In this document: piece after piece, positions 1 through 10,399 of the stretch
Layout of the letters: each line of letters begins with the position of its first letter
How positions within the stretch are numbered: position 1 is the stretch's first letter
Assembly: GCA_028753945.1 (NCBI GenBank)
Contig: JAPNXP010000003.1
Span: 4,898,001 to 4,962,000, forward strand
DNA from: Hexactinellida sp. DTS-2022
Taxonomy: Eukaryota > Porifera > Hexactinellida
Reading direction: 5' to 3'
Length of the DNA stretch: 64,000 nt
Notes under the pieces: model-generated
Told to the model about the DNA's origin: nothing
The model's database searches: none
The model's input: only the letters and a program-made list of their open reading frames with translations
Translations under genes and position numbers: made by a program

Positions 1-2
1 TT

Positions 3-2210
3 TGTTCGGTTAGATCTACCATAGAGAAGTTGACAGCCTGCGAAGAAGGAAAAAAATTCCAGGGCATCTTCAATCAGCTACAGTTTATCCTGTGCCAACT
101 TGAAAATTTGAAGGTTTCAAAGAATAACCGTCGATATAATGTCTTAACCTTGGTTCTATCTCTCAAAGCCCAACTAATCTCTTCAGGTTGCTATCGTTAT
201 TTGCAATCATTAGAATGTCTCTCTCTGCCTCATCCATCCACTCTCCGGAGGCTGTATTCGAACATTGGCTTGGACACAAATTTTATTGATTACCTGAAGG
301 TTGCATCCCAAGACTTCAACAAATTCAAGAAACATGTCCTCCTACAGTTGGACGAAATTCACGTAAGGTCAGACTACACTTATAAAGGAGGTAAAATCTT
401 TGGTTCCTCTTTTGTCAAAACTGATTCAACAAATCCAGAAAACAACAATTCTTCTGAATTTGATCCAGCTAAGACTGTTTTAGCTTTTCAAGTTACAAGC
501 CTTTTCACAAAGTGGTCAGAAATTGTGAGACTTCTTCCATGTTGCAATGCTAAATCTTCTGACTTGCTTCCAATAGTAAGGCAAGTTATTATTGACATCG
601 AGAAGTGTGACCTTAAAGTAATAGTTATTTGTACAGACGATTATCAACTAAACGTGAGCTTATTCAAGTCTCTAGCTGGTAGTACAAGTTTACAACTAAC
701 TTGTCCAAACCCATCAGACCCTACTAGATCTATTTTCTTGATGTTTGATCCAGTTCATATCGTGAAGTGTATCCGAAATAATTGGATAAATCAAAAGGAT
801 ACCAATACAACATTTACCTTTCCATCAATTGATCATTACTTTAGTGAAACTTTTCCTTATCACCTTTCAAACGCTTCATTCAAGGATCTCAGAAATATTT
901 ACAAGTCCGAACAATATTCAAACGCTAAGATCGCTCATAAATTAACATCCAAAGTTGTTTGGCCATCAGTTCTTGAAAGACAAAGTGTACCTTTGGCTCT
1001 TGCGGTTTGGGATCAGTCAACATACAATGCAGTACTGTTGTATAATGAAAAGAATTGTATTTCCAACCAAACCTATCAATTCATTTCTCTCATAACCAGA
1101 TTTTGGAAGATGTGTAACATACATAGTCCAGGCAAAGATATTCGCTTACGTGATCCTGATTTAAAGGTTTTCAAGCTTCAAGATGACCGTTTTGTGTTTT
1201 TTTCCAAGTTTGTTTCTTGGCTTCAGGATTGGAAGACCTTTAGTTGTAGCGGTAGAGCAGGAAAACTTAGCCCACAAACTTTTACCAGCTTAATTCACAC
1301 CTGTCAAGTTATACCAAAAATTGTCAACTATTTAACCAGTGATGACTGTGGATTTTCTTACGTTCTAACAGGATTTCTACAAAACGATTCTCTAGAAAAA
1401 CACTTTGGTGTTTACAGATTAATGTCCGGTTGTAATTACAACATTTCTGTGTGCCAAATTCTTGAGAGTGAACGTAGAATTAAACTTTCTAACATCTTAA
1501 AATTATACCGAGCTCAAGACAGCAAATTTGAGACTTCGCTAAAGGAATTTGTTGGAACTTTCTCGTGTGACATGGAACCTGATAACGCTGCAACTCTACC
1601 AACAGACCTGAGCGCTTACTCTTCACTTCTTCACCAAAACTTTGATTTTTCACCAATGACAGAAATTCGCCAATCCTTGGCTTTCATTGCTGGATATGCT
1701 ATACATGGTATTTGCAAGTCAAAGTTATATTCAAAGAAATTTCTTTCAAATGCCACCACTTCATTATGTTCCCAATGCTTGTCTTTACTCACTCATAATG
1801 AAAGCTTTGCCCTGGAGTGTGAAGAATCTGACTTGATCTTAATTCACTTAGCAGACCGAGGAGGACTTAAATATCCTTCTGATGAAGTTTTAAATGCAGT
1901 CACAGCACTATGGAAGATCCTTTATAGAATTGAACAGAACAGTTGCTTAATGAGACAATTTGTTGCTAGTACCAGCAAAACTATACTTATTCAACTCTCA
2001 ATTTCGAGGATAGAGTTTGAGAGTTTTGATTTCTGGAGATCTAACTGCCCTAGTTGTCACACACCTTTCCTTTTTTATCTAAACAAAATACTCTCTGCCG
2101 CTAGCAACTGTTTACTAAAGAATAAGGTCCGCAATATGAATTCTAAAAGGAGCTTAGAAAAATATCACGGTGGATCCAAGAGAAAACTACATAAATTACA
2201 ATCTGAATAA
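3..2210 (+). CDS. P-element/THAP9-like DNA transposase, 5' partial
   Basis: The frame is open to the left edge: codons from position 3 read through without a stop, and the first ATG-like codon at 30 is only TTG, so the N-terminus, where a THAP zinc finger would normally lie, is outside the window. Visible P-element family landmarks, numbered from the codon at 30, are LLQLDEIHV at about 104-112 (first catalytic Asp of the RNase H-like core), FDPVHIVKCIRNN (the FDP.H..K..RN block of the GTP-binding insertion) and LQNDSLEKHFGVYR near the C-terminus (the block with the final acidic residue). The tail is lysine- and arginine-rich. There is no internal stop or frameshift over 720 residues, so the copy is young or domesticated. 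The right terminal repeat was not identified. It could be a host gene derived from such a transposase, as human THAP9 is. Confidence 0.85.
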   Translation, partial: CSVRSTIEKLTACEEGKKFQGIFNQLQFILCQLENLKVSKNNRRYNVLTLVLSLKAQLISSGCYRYLQSLECLSLPHPSTLRRLYSNIGLDTNFIDYLKVASQDFNKFKKHVLLQLDEIHVRSDYTYKGGKIFGSSFVKTDSTNPENNNSSEFDPAKTVLAFQVTSLFTKWSEIVRLLPCCNAKSSDLLPIVRQVIIDIEKCDLKVIVICTDDYQLNVSLFKSLAGSTSLQLTCPNPSDPTRSIFLMFDPVHIVKCIRNNWINQKDTNTTFTFPSIDHYFSETFPYHLSNASFKDLRNIYKSEQYSNAKIAHKLTSKVVWPSVLERQSVPLALAVWDQSTYNAVLLYNEKNCISNQTYQFISLITRFWKMCNIHSPGKDIRLRDPDLKVFKLQDDRFVFFSKFVSWLQDWKTFSCSGRAGKLSPQTFTSLIHTCQVIPKIVNYLTSDDCGFSYVLTGFLQNDSLEKHFGVYRLMSGCNYNISVCQILESERRIKLSNILKLYRAQDSKFETSLKEFVGTFSCDMEPDNAATLPTDLSAYSSLLHQNFDFSPMTEIRQSLAFIAGYAIHGICKSKLYSKKFLSNATTSLCSQCLSLLTHNESFALECEESDLILIHLADRGGLKYPSDEVLNAVTALWKILYRIEQNSCLMRQFVASTSKTILIQLSISRIEFESFDFWRSNCPSCHTPFLFYLNKILSAASNCLLKNKVRNMNSKRSLEKYHGGSKRKLHKLQSE

Positions 2211-2477
2211 TATCCATTTTAGTATGTATTTTTATTCTTATACATGTTAGTTTGTAGTAAGAGAGAGAACTATCACAATTTTCCACCTCTATTGTATTAA
2301 TATTCATTACACTCCATTAAATTTCAGCTAAAAATATAGATATGCTATACAGCTTGTATTTTGCACTTAAGACTTGAAGTAATCCATGGTTAAATACCGT
2401 GAATAGGCTATAGTTACGTAGGCTGTGTAAGTACGTATATAACTATGACAAATATTGACTAACTATGTAATAATTTG
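2211..2477. other. AT-rich 3' flank of the transposase gene
   Basis: No coding potential was found. It is probably the 3' UTR and right end of the P-like element, but no terminal repeat could be assigned because the left end is outside the window. Confidence 0.4.
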
Positions 2478-2563
2478 TTTGTGAGGAGTAAGGCCGCGTA
2501 GCGGCCGTTAACATGAGGTCATAGCACCGATCTGTCGCAAAGCGACCGAGATCGAAGGGCTCG
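2478..2563 (+). repeat. Dispersed ~85-bp GC-rich element, copy 1
   Basis: The block starts gtgaggagtaaggccgcg and ends gatcgaagggctcg, and contains two small hairpin-forming stretches (ggccgcgtagcggcc and gtcgcaaagcgac). A second full copy is at 39388-39475, and 3' parts recur inverted at 27978-28022 and 51517-51560. It may be a SINE or a transposon terminus; the family is not recognised. Confidence 0.7.
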
Positions 2564-2884
2564 TATATATATATATATTACAAAAGTGGGACCTGTGGCG
2601 GGAGATTTATCTAAAATCGGGAGGTTGATACTCTAAAAGCGCGAGAAAAAGCGGGAGGTCAGTATTTTAGTTTAAATTAGCAAGAATACCTGAATAAAAG
2701 GCATTATAAAACATTTCTCTACCTATCAATTAGTTTCTACCTTCTCATATTGAAATATAAGGTAGCAGTGAGCATTTTATTATTATTATAAAATATATAA
2801 ATAAATAAAAATTTCATAAATGATGTGTTATAAAAATTTCCTAAATGATGTGTCAGAATGGAAAATAGGAAATACAAGATAATA

Positions 2885-3068
2885 CAGGTAAACCTCCCAA
2901 ATCGGCACCTCCGAGTAGCGGCAACCTCCGAGAAGCGGCACAAAATCATTCTCCCGATGGGTGCCGCTTTGGGAGTTTTACCTTACGAGCAACCTCCCAA
3001 AGCGGCAACCTCCGAGAAGCGGCACAAAATCATTCTCCCGATGGGTGCCGCTTTGGGAGGTTTACCTG
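2885..3068 (+). mobile_element. 184-bp TA-flanked MITE, copy 1
   Basis: The ends caggtaaacctccca and tgggaggtttacctg are inverted repeats flanked by TA on both sides, as in Tc1/mariner (pogo/Tigger-like) non-autonomous elements. The interior is a dimer of a roughly 90-bp unit. It is identical, inverted, to 4607-4790. Confidence 0.8.
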
Positions 3069-3199
3069 TATACAGATTTATGGTATTTTAAAAGAGACAA
3101 ATGTTTCTGGGGTTAGAGTAAATTAATTAAATGAAGACTTATAAAATATATTGCTTGTAATTATAAAATTCAGATTCTAATATTTACATATACAATCAT

Positions 3200-3297
3200 C
3201 CAAAAAGCGGGAGGTTTGAGAGGGGAGGCGGGAGATCGGGAGGAAACATCAAAAAGCGGGACCCTCCCGCCGAAAGCGGGAGAGTTGGCAGCACTGA
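3200..3297. repeat. cgggagg-rich element end (hAT-like terminus)
   Basis: The block carries several cgggag motifs and ends agagttggcagcactg. Read in reverse this begins cagtgctgccaac, a typical hAT-style terminus. Related motifs at 2590-2660 suggest that a decayed element spans roughly 2585-3297, with the 2885-3068 MITE inside it. No target duplication was found. Confidence 0.35.
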
Positions 3298-3598
3298 CTA
3301 ATAGTATATACTGTGTAATATTAGTAATAATTATCAGAGCTAATGGCAGACAAATTTCTTCAAAAAGATATAAAAGAAACAAAATGAAGCAAAATTCTAT
3401 AACTTTCAATAATTCACAGGCTACAATAGATCGCGATTCATTATTGAAATCACTGGATGGAAAATCACTTTTTTGTAACTTCTTAGCAAATGAAAAGTCG
3501 TTTGTTGAAGGTTGTGGCTTGATTTCAAAATCTTAAATATAGTAGAACTCGGTTATAACTTACCTGGGTAAATACGTACTTCGGCTTATTACTTACTA

Positions 3599-4034
3599 CA
3601 GTAGATGTCGGATATAAGCACCAGAGATGGAACCGGTCGGGATTTTCATGACCCGACCCGACCGGTGCAGTTGGAAATTTGACCCGACACGACCGGTCAA
3701 TCATAGCTAGCAATAATTTATAAATAATAGAAAACAAATTATGATATTATGATATCGAATAGATCATATAGAGATCTCGACCGGCCGGTCAAGGTTCCGA
3801 CCGGTACCCGACCCGACCCGACCCGACCCGACCGGTCGACCGGTGCCGGTCAGACCCGACCAGTTCCGTCTCTGATAAGCACAGCGGTTATAAGAACATA
3901 TTGGATATAAGAACTCTATGTTGGAAAACGGTTGCCATATACCCTATCTAATTTATGTCGGTTATAAGAACATGCCGGCTATAAGCACTTCAAGTGCAGT
4001 TCCCGACGATGTGCTTATAACCGGCATCCACTAT
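3599..4034 (+). mobile_element. TA-flanked Tigger-like MITE interrupted by a hAT MITE
   Basis: The ends cagtagatgtcggatata and tataaccggcatccact are inverted repeats of the pogo/Tigger style. The uninterrupted counterpart is at 28179-28352 in the opposite orientation, and the two align along their length apart from the insertion at 3622-3874. Confidence 0.8.
3622..3874. mobile_element. hAT-type MITE nested in a Tigger-like MITE, 8-bp TSD
   Basis: The termini cagagatggaac and gttccgtctctg match as inverted repeats at 11 of 12 positions. The 8-bp duplication ataagcac flanks it (3614-3621 and 3875-3882), and the empty site is preserved in the 28179-28352 copy. The interior consists of gacccgaccggtc-like iterations. 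TSD length and CAGAGA-type ends indicate the hAT superfamily. Confidence 0.9.
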
Positions 4035-4103
4035 TTCTAAACAAGTTTTAAAAGCAGTATGTAGTATTTCTATGTGGGGGTAAACTAGATTATAACGTAC
4101 ACT

Positions 4104-4288
4104 CAGTGTTTTTTTTAAGGATTTGCTTATAGGGCCCTACCAACAATTAGAGGCCCTCATCCCAACAATTAGAGGCCCTCACTCTACATTTCATGATATT
4201 GAGTACTTAACACGTTAAAAATTAGAGGCCCATTGAGAAAAATTAGAAGCCCATTTTGGGCCTCTAATTTGCCTTAAAAAAAACACTG
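4104..4288. mobile_element. hAT-type MITE, 8-bp TSD cgtacact
   Basis: The inverted termini cagtgttttttttaagg and ccttaaaaaaaacactg are flanked by a perfect 8-bp duplication (4096-4103 and 4289-4296). The interior repeats aattagaggccc several times. It encodes nothing. Confidence 0.9.
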
Positions 4289-4606
4289 CGTACACTTATT
4301 AAATTTATTTCATTTGATTCTTAGTAAGTCATTCAATTCAAAGCATTGGTCACAAATATCATGTGACCTTGTACATATTTTAACTAAAGTAAGCAAATCA
4401 AGGAACGCATGATGCAATGTACATACGTAAATAACATTCTTAAAATATCGAAAGTATAAAAGTGTATTCGTTACAAGTCACTCAAAAATAAAGCCTTACT
4501 TTGATACGCTAGTTTATTGCACAACTTATTTACTGTTACAACAGAATTAACATTTCTATAGAGGTGAGTATGTTTACATTATCAACTACTGTATTAATTA
4601 ATACTA

Positions 4607-4790
4607 CAGGTAAACCTCCCAAAGCGGCACCCATCGGGAGAATGATTTTGTGCCGCTTCTCGGAGGTTGCCGCTTTGGGAGGTTGCTCGTAAGGTAAAAC
4701 TCCCAAAGCGGCACCCATCGGGAGAATGATTTTGTGCCGCTTCTCGGAGGTTGCCGCTACTCGGAGGTGCCGATTTGGGAGGTTTACCTG
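4607..4790 (-). mobile_element. 184-bp TA-flanked MITE, copy 2 (inverted)
   Basis: By eye this is the exact reverse complement of 2885-3068, again with TA on both sides. The lack of differences indicates recent movement or gene conversion. It ends about 60 bp upstream of the SAM-GTPase start codon, so it lies in that gene's promoter or 5' UTR. Confidence 0.85.
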
Positions 4791-4851
4791 TATATCATAA
4801 TTTTAATATTTCTTGAAACTATTTTTTAGAATTAAACTCTAATTACTTTTG

Positions 4852-6765
4852 ATGGCGTCTCTAATGGATACAAAAGAACTAAAAGAATTGAATGAGACAG
4901 AAGTGAAAGTGTTCTTGGATAAAATTAAGTTTCAAAATATCAGAGAAAAGCTGTTGTCAGGCGATTTTGGGGAAGTGACAGGAGAGCTACTCTGTGATTT
5001 GGATGATGAAACACTACTGAATGATTTGGAAATTACAAAGGGTATGGCACGAAAGCAATTTCTGAAAGCTCTAACTAAATACAAAAATGAAGGTGTTCCT
5101 CATAATCTGTTAATCCCTGAACTAGCTCAAAGTCTTGAAGAAACGATTCAAAAAGTAACAGAAACAGTTCCAGTAATTACGGAATCTCCAGCAACCACAA
5201 AAGTAACACAAACACAGAAAGGAATGAATGAAAGAACTAAGTTAAATTCGTTGTTGAAAAGGAGTACCAAAATCAAGAAGGATAGCACAAGTGAAATGGA
5301 TATTTACTCTTTTCCAGCCAAGAAAACATTGGTCAGCGCTCTAAAAGAACCGTTATACGCCCAGAATTTGAAAAAGATTATAATTATGGGAGAGACTGGG
5401 ACAGGTAAAAGCACTTTATTAAACGCATTCGTAAACTATGCGGCGGGAGTAGAAATGGAAGATAAATTCAGATTCAAACTAGTTGTAGATGAAGCGGAAC
5501 AAGCAATAGATCAAAGCAATAGCCAAACTAGTGAAATATCTGGCTATCTTATTGAAAATACTGAACTGGATTTTTCTGTTCAGATATGGGACACGCCAGG
5601 GTTTGGGGATACAGAAGGGGTGGAACGAGATGAAGAAATTAAAAAACAAATCAACGAACTGTTGAAAAAAGAAGATTATTGCCATGCTATCTGTTTTGTA
5701 GTCAAGGCAAGTGAAAACAGACTCACTGATATACAAAAATATATCATAGACAGGGTTCTACTCTTCTTCGGGAAAGAAGCAAAGGATAATATCTACCTAC
5801 TCGCTACATTCGCAGATGATAGCCGACCGGATGTATTAGATGCTTTAGCAAAGAGTAATCTTCCGTTTGATGAAAATCGATGGTTTGCATTTAATAATGC
5901 AAGTCTTTTCAAACCATCCTCAAAAAGGACAGGGATATCAAAAACATATTGGGGAATTAACAATAAGAGCATAAGAGATCTCTTCAAAACAGTAGGAGAA
6001 GTTCGTCCATTTAGCTTGACCTCAACAAAAGAAGTTATTGAAGAGAGAGAAGATCTGTTTAAAAATATCAGTGCTATTTCAGATCAAATTGAAAGGACAG
6101 TTTTTAAGTTGACTGAATACGAACAAACCTTAGAAAAGTTAAATTCTGAAAAGGAAGAAGTGATAAGGACTGGTGAGTTCAAACATAACGAACCCATACA
6201 GAAAACATTGACTGTAGCAACCATTAATACAAATACACTATGCAAGAAATGTTTCACCAATTGTCATCTTATCTGTAGTACATGGGGAATGTATCTTTGC
6301 GAGAAATTTTATTGGAATGGGACATGTAAAATTTGCAATTGTTCCTACAGTGAACATCATAGAGAGAATTACAAATATGAAGTGACGATGGGAACAAATG
6401 AAGTAATTGATACTTCATTAAAAAATAAACATGACACAGCAAAGGATAATCTAGCTCACTTTGAAGAACTAAAAAGTAAATTTCAGAGAGAAAAGAGTCA
6501 CGAGCATGGCTTACTAAAAGATTTAGTTAAATGTATTAAAGGTTCAATGGAAATTTTGAAGAAAAGTGCAATACTTAATTACTCACTGGATATGATAAAG
6601 TATTTCCAAACACTCGTCGCAAAGGAAAGGGGACAGGGGAATTACGAAAGAGCTATTAAATATGAAAAGTTTATTGAGCAAGAAGAGTGGTTAATGGAAA
6701 GTGAACATCTAGATGCTGACGAACTGCTCAAGAGAAAAAAAGAAGCTCCTAAATCGCAAAATTAG
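4852..6765 (+). CDS. SAM-domain AIG1/GIMAP-like GTPase with C-terminal Cys/His cluster
   Basis: Single-exon protein of 637 residues starting at the ATG at 4852. Residues about 10-80 resemble a SAM domain. A P-loop GETGTGKS lies at 180-187 and the G3 motif DTPG at 247-250, followed by GFGDTEG, which fits AIG1-type septin-like GTPases. About residues 455-500 carry a CxxC, CH, C, CNC and H series that could bind zinc. The C-terminal third is charged and helical, probably coiled coil. Animal relatives with this GTPase plus Cys/His layout exist in fish and cnidarians. A role in oligomerisation-driven signalling or immunity is inference from the SAM and GIMAP parallels. No introns are apparent. The sequence directly upstream is a MITE (4607-4790). 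Confidence 0.85.
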   Translation: MASLMDTKELKELNETEVKVFLDKIKFQNIREKLLSGDFGEVTGELLCDLDDETLLNDLEITKGMARKQFLKALTKYKNEGVPHNLLIPELAQSLEETIQKVTETVPVITESPATTKVTQTQKGMNERTKLNSLLKRSTKIKKDSTSEMDIYSFPAKKTLVSALKEPLYAQNLKKIIIMGETGTGKSTLLNAFVNYAAGVEMEDKFRFKLVVDEAEQAIDQSNSQTSEISGYLIENTELDFSVQIWDTPGFGDTEGVERDEEIKKQINELLKKEDYCHAICFVVKASENRLTDIQKYIIDRVLLFFGKEAKDNIYLLATFADDSRPDVLDALAKSNLPFDENRWFAFNNASLFKPSSKRTGISKTYWGINNKSIRDLFKTVGEVRPFSLTSTKEVIEEREDLFKNISAISDQIERTVFKLTEYEQTLEKLNSEKEEVIRTGEFKHNEPIQKTLTVATINTNTLCKKCFTNCHLICSTWGMYLCEKFYWNGTCKICNCSYSEHHRENYKYEVTMGTNEVIDTSLKNKHDTAKDNLAHFEELKSKFQREKSHEHGLLKDLVKCIKGSMEILKKSAILNYSLDMIKYFQTLVAKERGQGNYERAIKYEKFIEQEEWLMESEHLDADELLKRKKEAPKSQN

Positions 6766-8117
6766 GAATGAATCCTCTAGGCTAGAATTAGTTGAGAAAT
6801 ACTTGAGATTTAGTCTCATTAGTTAGTATTATAACCGAAGCTTCTTAGTCTCCAGCCCAATAGTAACAATATTAATATTATTGTCTTATTAGTTATTAAT
6901 TCTCTAATCATTAGTGACTGACATTTATAGAAGCTCTAGGGTATTACTTTCAATAATCGAGTGCGTTGTATTGACGGTAGGGAAGATAATAATAAATTAT
7001 AAATACAGGCAGATGTGAAGAATATTTCCTCTGCTAAATATGAAAAAACTTATTGTATGAACAAACCCTACGGTCCATGTTGCTAGATAAACAGAGATAA
7101 GACGGTACGTATTCTTAATGAATGGAATAAATATTGATGTACATAGAAAACTAAACTTATTTGATATAGCAAGAAAGCTTTGTTGAGATAATTTATTTTG
7201 TTATTCTGTTACTGTTGTTACTTAGACAGTATATTTAGATATCTGAAATTGTGTGATGGTCAATGGGTTTTGTTTACAATATCTATTCAGATCTTACTAA
7301 CCATTAATTAAAGTAATTTTCTCACTCGAAAATTAATGTCTATTTCTATTTCCATTTCCTTAAATTTTTTACACCTATTTAATGTCACAACAGGAACAAT
7401 ACATAATGACCAATATTAAATTTATATGCATTCGATAGAGAATTTAGTACTGCACGAATTTTCACATTGGGTTTAGTTTGTCCCCATAATTGAGTTGCTA
7501 ATTTCCTTTGTTTACTAACACTTCAGTACAATTGAAAGTGTTAAATCTAATTCAATTGTTCAACCTGTGATAATTATATTGATTCAACTTGTGAGATTGA
7601 GTAGGCTTCCACTTTCTGATGAAAATAAAGATTCTACATTCCAAAACAACGATAGTTTTAACAGTTTATGTGAGTATATTTCCTTCTGCAGTAATAGTTT
7701 TGCACTATTAATATACTGACGTATTTAATTCAAATTAATTCAGTCTATTTCAAATATGGTAGCCAAATTAATTTTAAATTACTATTTATTCCAAAAATTA
7801 AACTAAATAAATGTAAGTTGACATTGAAATTGGTGTCAAATTATTAATAATATTATAAGTATTGCTAATTAGCTAATATCATAAACCTCGAGATGATACA
7901 AGATAGAAACAAACTTCCAATTTATCAATGAATCCTAATGCCATGTAGCACCTCTACAAATTTGTCTTGACACCTGAAGTGATGACATCGTAAAAAATGT
8001 GTTTTTACAACTTTGTGAATTCGATATTTCGAATGTGTTGGTTGGCGTTCGGCACATAAAAAATACTAACTCATGGTTTAATACCTTCATAGTGACGATG
8101 ACAATACAAAAAATCTA
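6766..8117. other. AT-rich spacer without a gene
   Basis: No ORF with recognisable content was seen. A short stretch near 7010-7090 (tatgaacaaaccctacggtc) resembles the Tigger-like repeat near 22870-23060. Confidence 0.5.
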
Positions 8118-8162
8118 AAATTACAGCTGTGCCCACAGCATTTCTTTCGGACAGTGTGATAA

Positions 8163-8403
8163 AGAAGCAGTGTAATAAACCCAAATGGAGGCAAATAAAG
8201 AAAGAAATGGTTCAGTGGATTAATTATGTTGCTTATGAAATCGTTCATTAGGTACTCAACAAATAAATAGAGGAAATTTACCAAGACTAGCTCAACTAAA
8301 TCGCTATAAACTAGTGCAAGATCGGGACAAACTAGTACGAGAAATTAGCCTGGAGAAATATAGGGCGTGCATCAATCCTATATAGAATAAGTGATAACAG
8401 ATG
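8163..8403 (+). pseudogene. Decayed fragment of the Ubl-ART gene
   Basis: The segment aligns by eye with 11419-11632 of the intact Ubl-ART gene. Shared runs include cagtgtaataaaccca, gaaatggttcagtggatt, aggtactcaacaaataaat and gataacagat. It has in-frame stops, small indels and an inserted stretch near 8263-8295. It covers only the linker before the ubiquitin-like domain. It begins just after a short MITE-like end (attacagctgtg at about 8122) that is also seen at 35039. Confidence 0.75.
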
Positions 8404-8466
8404 TTTCTAGTAAATGGAGTTTTATAACGAAACTTTAAGGTACAGCCAGTTTCGAATCTTCATAGT

Positions 8467-8799
8467 GTTGTGGTTATTCCTGAGCAGATGAAAGGAGAAT
8501 TCCAAGAACATGCCCATGATAAAGGTGGACACCAAGGTGTAGAAAAGACATTGGATAAATTGAAATTGATAGCATATTGGGTAGGTATGCAACTGGCAGT
8601 AACAGAATATGTTAATTATTGCGATAGGTATCAGAAAGCGAAGCTTTCACTTCCAACAAGGGCGCTACTTTCTGGCTTCAGGCCTTCAAGGTGCAAACTT
8701 ATTCAGACAAGTTGCAAAATCAAGACAACAGACAATGGTCAAGCAATGTTAATCCTTCAAATGGAACAACAAAGCCAAGATGAAAGAGGCAGAAGATGA
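8467..8799 (+). pseudogene. Ty3/gypsy-type integrase zinc-binding remnant
   Basis: The frame encodes HDKGGHQGVEKTLDKL, YWVGM, VTEYV and then C-D-R-Y-Q, matching the HHCC zinc-binding domain of Ty3/gypsy integrases (H..GGH.G..KT ... YW..M...V..Y...C..C), but the last Cys is Tyr. No catalytic core, reverse transcriptase or LTR lies beside it, and the reading frame after residue about 65 is unlike integrase. It is a short relic. Confidence 0.7.
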
Positions 8800-9293
8800 G
8801 CTAAATAAATGCATAGAAGAAATTGAGAAATAGAGGTTTATGAGACAGAACAAAACGACTACTATAATATTAATTAAATCGAGAGATCAAGAATAAACTC
8901 TTTTAGAATGACCTATTACCAGAAAGAAATTATTATTAGTAAATTACATCATTATTGAACTTGAGGCTACATTGCTAGATATAGGAGTAATCAGGAATAA
9001 ACTGGAATTAGAATGACCTAATACCAGAAATAAATAAAATAAGTATCACAAAAGCATTTCTATATAAATATTAAATAATCCACTGGACTTTAAAATACAA
9101 AAAAAAGTTAATATTAAGCACTAGAACCAAGAATTACGTGTACTAGTATCTACAAATTAGTCTGAAGGTGAGTATTCTAGTATATTCAAAATATCAATTT
9201 AATTTTTTCATTGAATATACCTGTCCTATTCAAAATGCAATTAAAACATCTATTCTGAGACAAAAAGCATTTGTTTAATTGTTAATTCATTGC

Positions 9294-9440
9294 AAAGCCC
9301 ACCATACACAATGCAACTTTGTTGCATGCAATTCTGTTGGTGTATGCTGGAATGTTCAATGCAACTTTGTAGTATGATACATGTCGCAATTGAAATAGAA
9401 CAGTGTTCTGTTTTCATGCAACATGTTGTTAAGGTCTCGC
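9294..9440. repeat. Partial copy of the agcccaccatacac (Harbinger-like) element
   Basis: The sequence aagcccaccatacaca followed by gcaac/gttgc iterations matches the left end of the 43897-44816 element. No matching right end was found, so the copy is truncated or decayed. Confidence 0.5.
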
Positions 9441-9662
9441 GGGCCACCAAATACTCATGCGTCCAGGGAACCCCATGACATGTTTCACCACTTCAGCATT
9501 TTAAGGCATCTAATTAATGACTTCCTAAATATATCTACATTATTTACTGAAGTTACTGAAACTTGAAAGCAACAAATTATTTTATACGAATGAGCAGCCA
9601 GTTTGTTAAACTTGGGATGGAGTCCTATTGAAGGAACTTTGGATAAATTTCATAAATTTCTC

Positions 9663-10262
9663 AATTAAATAAGGGGTTGGTTGAATAGTGGAATTTAGTG
9701 GAAATTGGCTGAATGGTGGAATTTGATTGAATTGTTAACTACTATACATATAAGCTATGCATTTATCATATTACGCTGATTTACAATCTAAATAATAATT
9801 GTTTACCACGATTGAACAAGTGTTTGAACATGGAGTGGTATAATATAATATAGCATATTACTTTCATGAAATATATATATGTATTCTTAATAATTATCTT
9901 TATTGAATTTAATTCTAGCAACTGGGTATAATTTGGAATATTTATTCCTTAGATTTTAATAAATTCTAAACATTATATACTTCTCTTTATTCCCTCCAAA
10001 ATAATACATATTGCTAAATTTAACCACAATAAAGCTAATAAACGTGTCAAATGGGAATTTAACTATTACTAGAGGGACGGCTGAATAGATTCGCCACGGA
10101 CGGCAAAAGCGTACTCTATGCCACTGCCCCTCGCCAATTTTGACGGTGCCCTGGGGTTCGTAATAACTAAGTTCTACTGTAGTTATTAATTCAGTGAAAC
10201 TTTTCTAGATTCCACAATTCAGTCAAATTGCACTAGTGACCACCATTCAGTCAACAACTAAT
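9663..10262. repeat. Region bounded by inverted tgaatrgtggaattt repeats
   Basis: The left side has ttgaatagtggaattt and ctgaatggtggaattt. The right side (10200-10260) carries the reverse complement, ccaccattcagtcaa. The same motif is arrayed at 28150-28480. The interior contains a Tigger-like end (ttctactgta) near 10165. It is probably a decayed foldback element. Confidence 0.45.
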
Positions 10263-10399
10263 AAATAGGTATTAACGTGGCAAAAATTAATCAAAAATCG
10301 TGAGTAAGGTGCACATCTGTAACCCATGAGACACCTATCCTGAAAATTTCAGCTCTTAGTCAATCAAACTCAGGCCTGTCAGGTTTTATACAGGATTTT

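Noticed and set aside
2858..3091. 77-codon ORF over the MITE
   Set aside because: The codons are the repetitive MITE sequence; the same peptide appears inverted at 4536-4718.
8467..8799. Functional Ty3 integrase
   Set aside because: One zinc ligand is lost, there is no catalytic core and no LTRs are present.
9250..9478. Paired ORFs on both strands
   Set aside because: They fall on the Harbinger-like repeat with palindromic gcaac/gttgc motifs and show no conserved protein feature.
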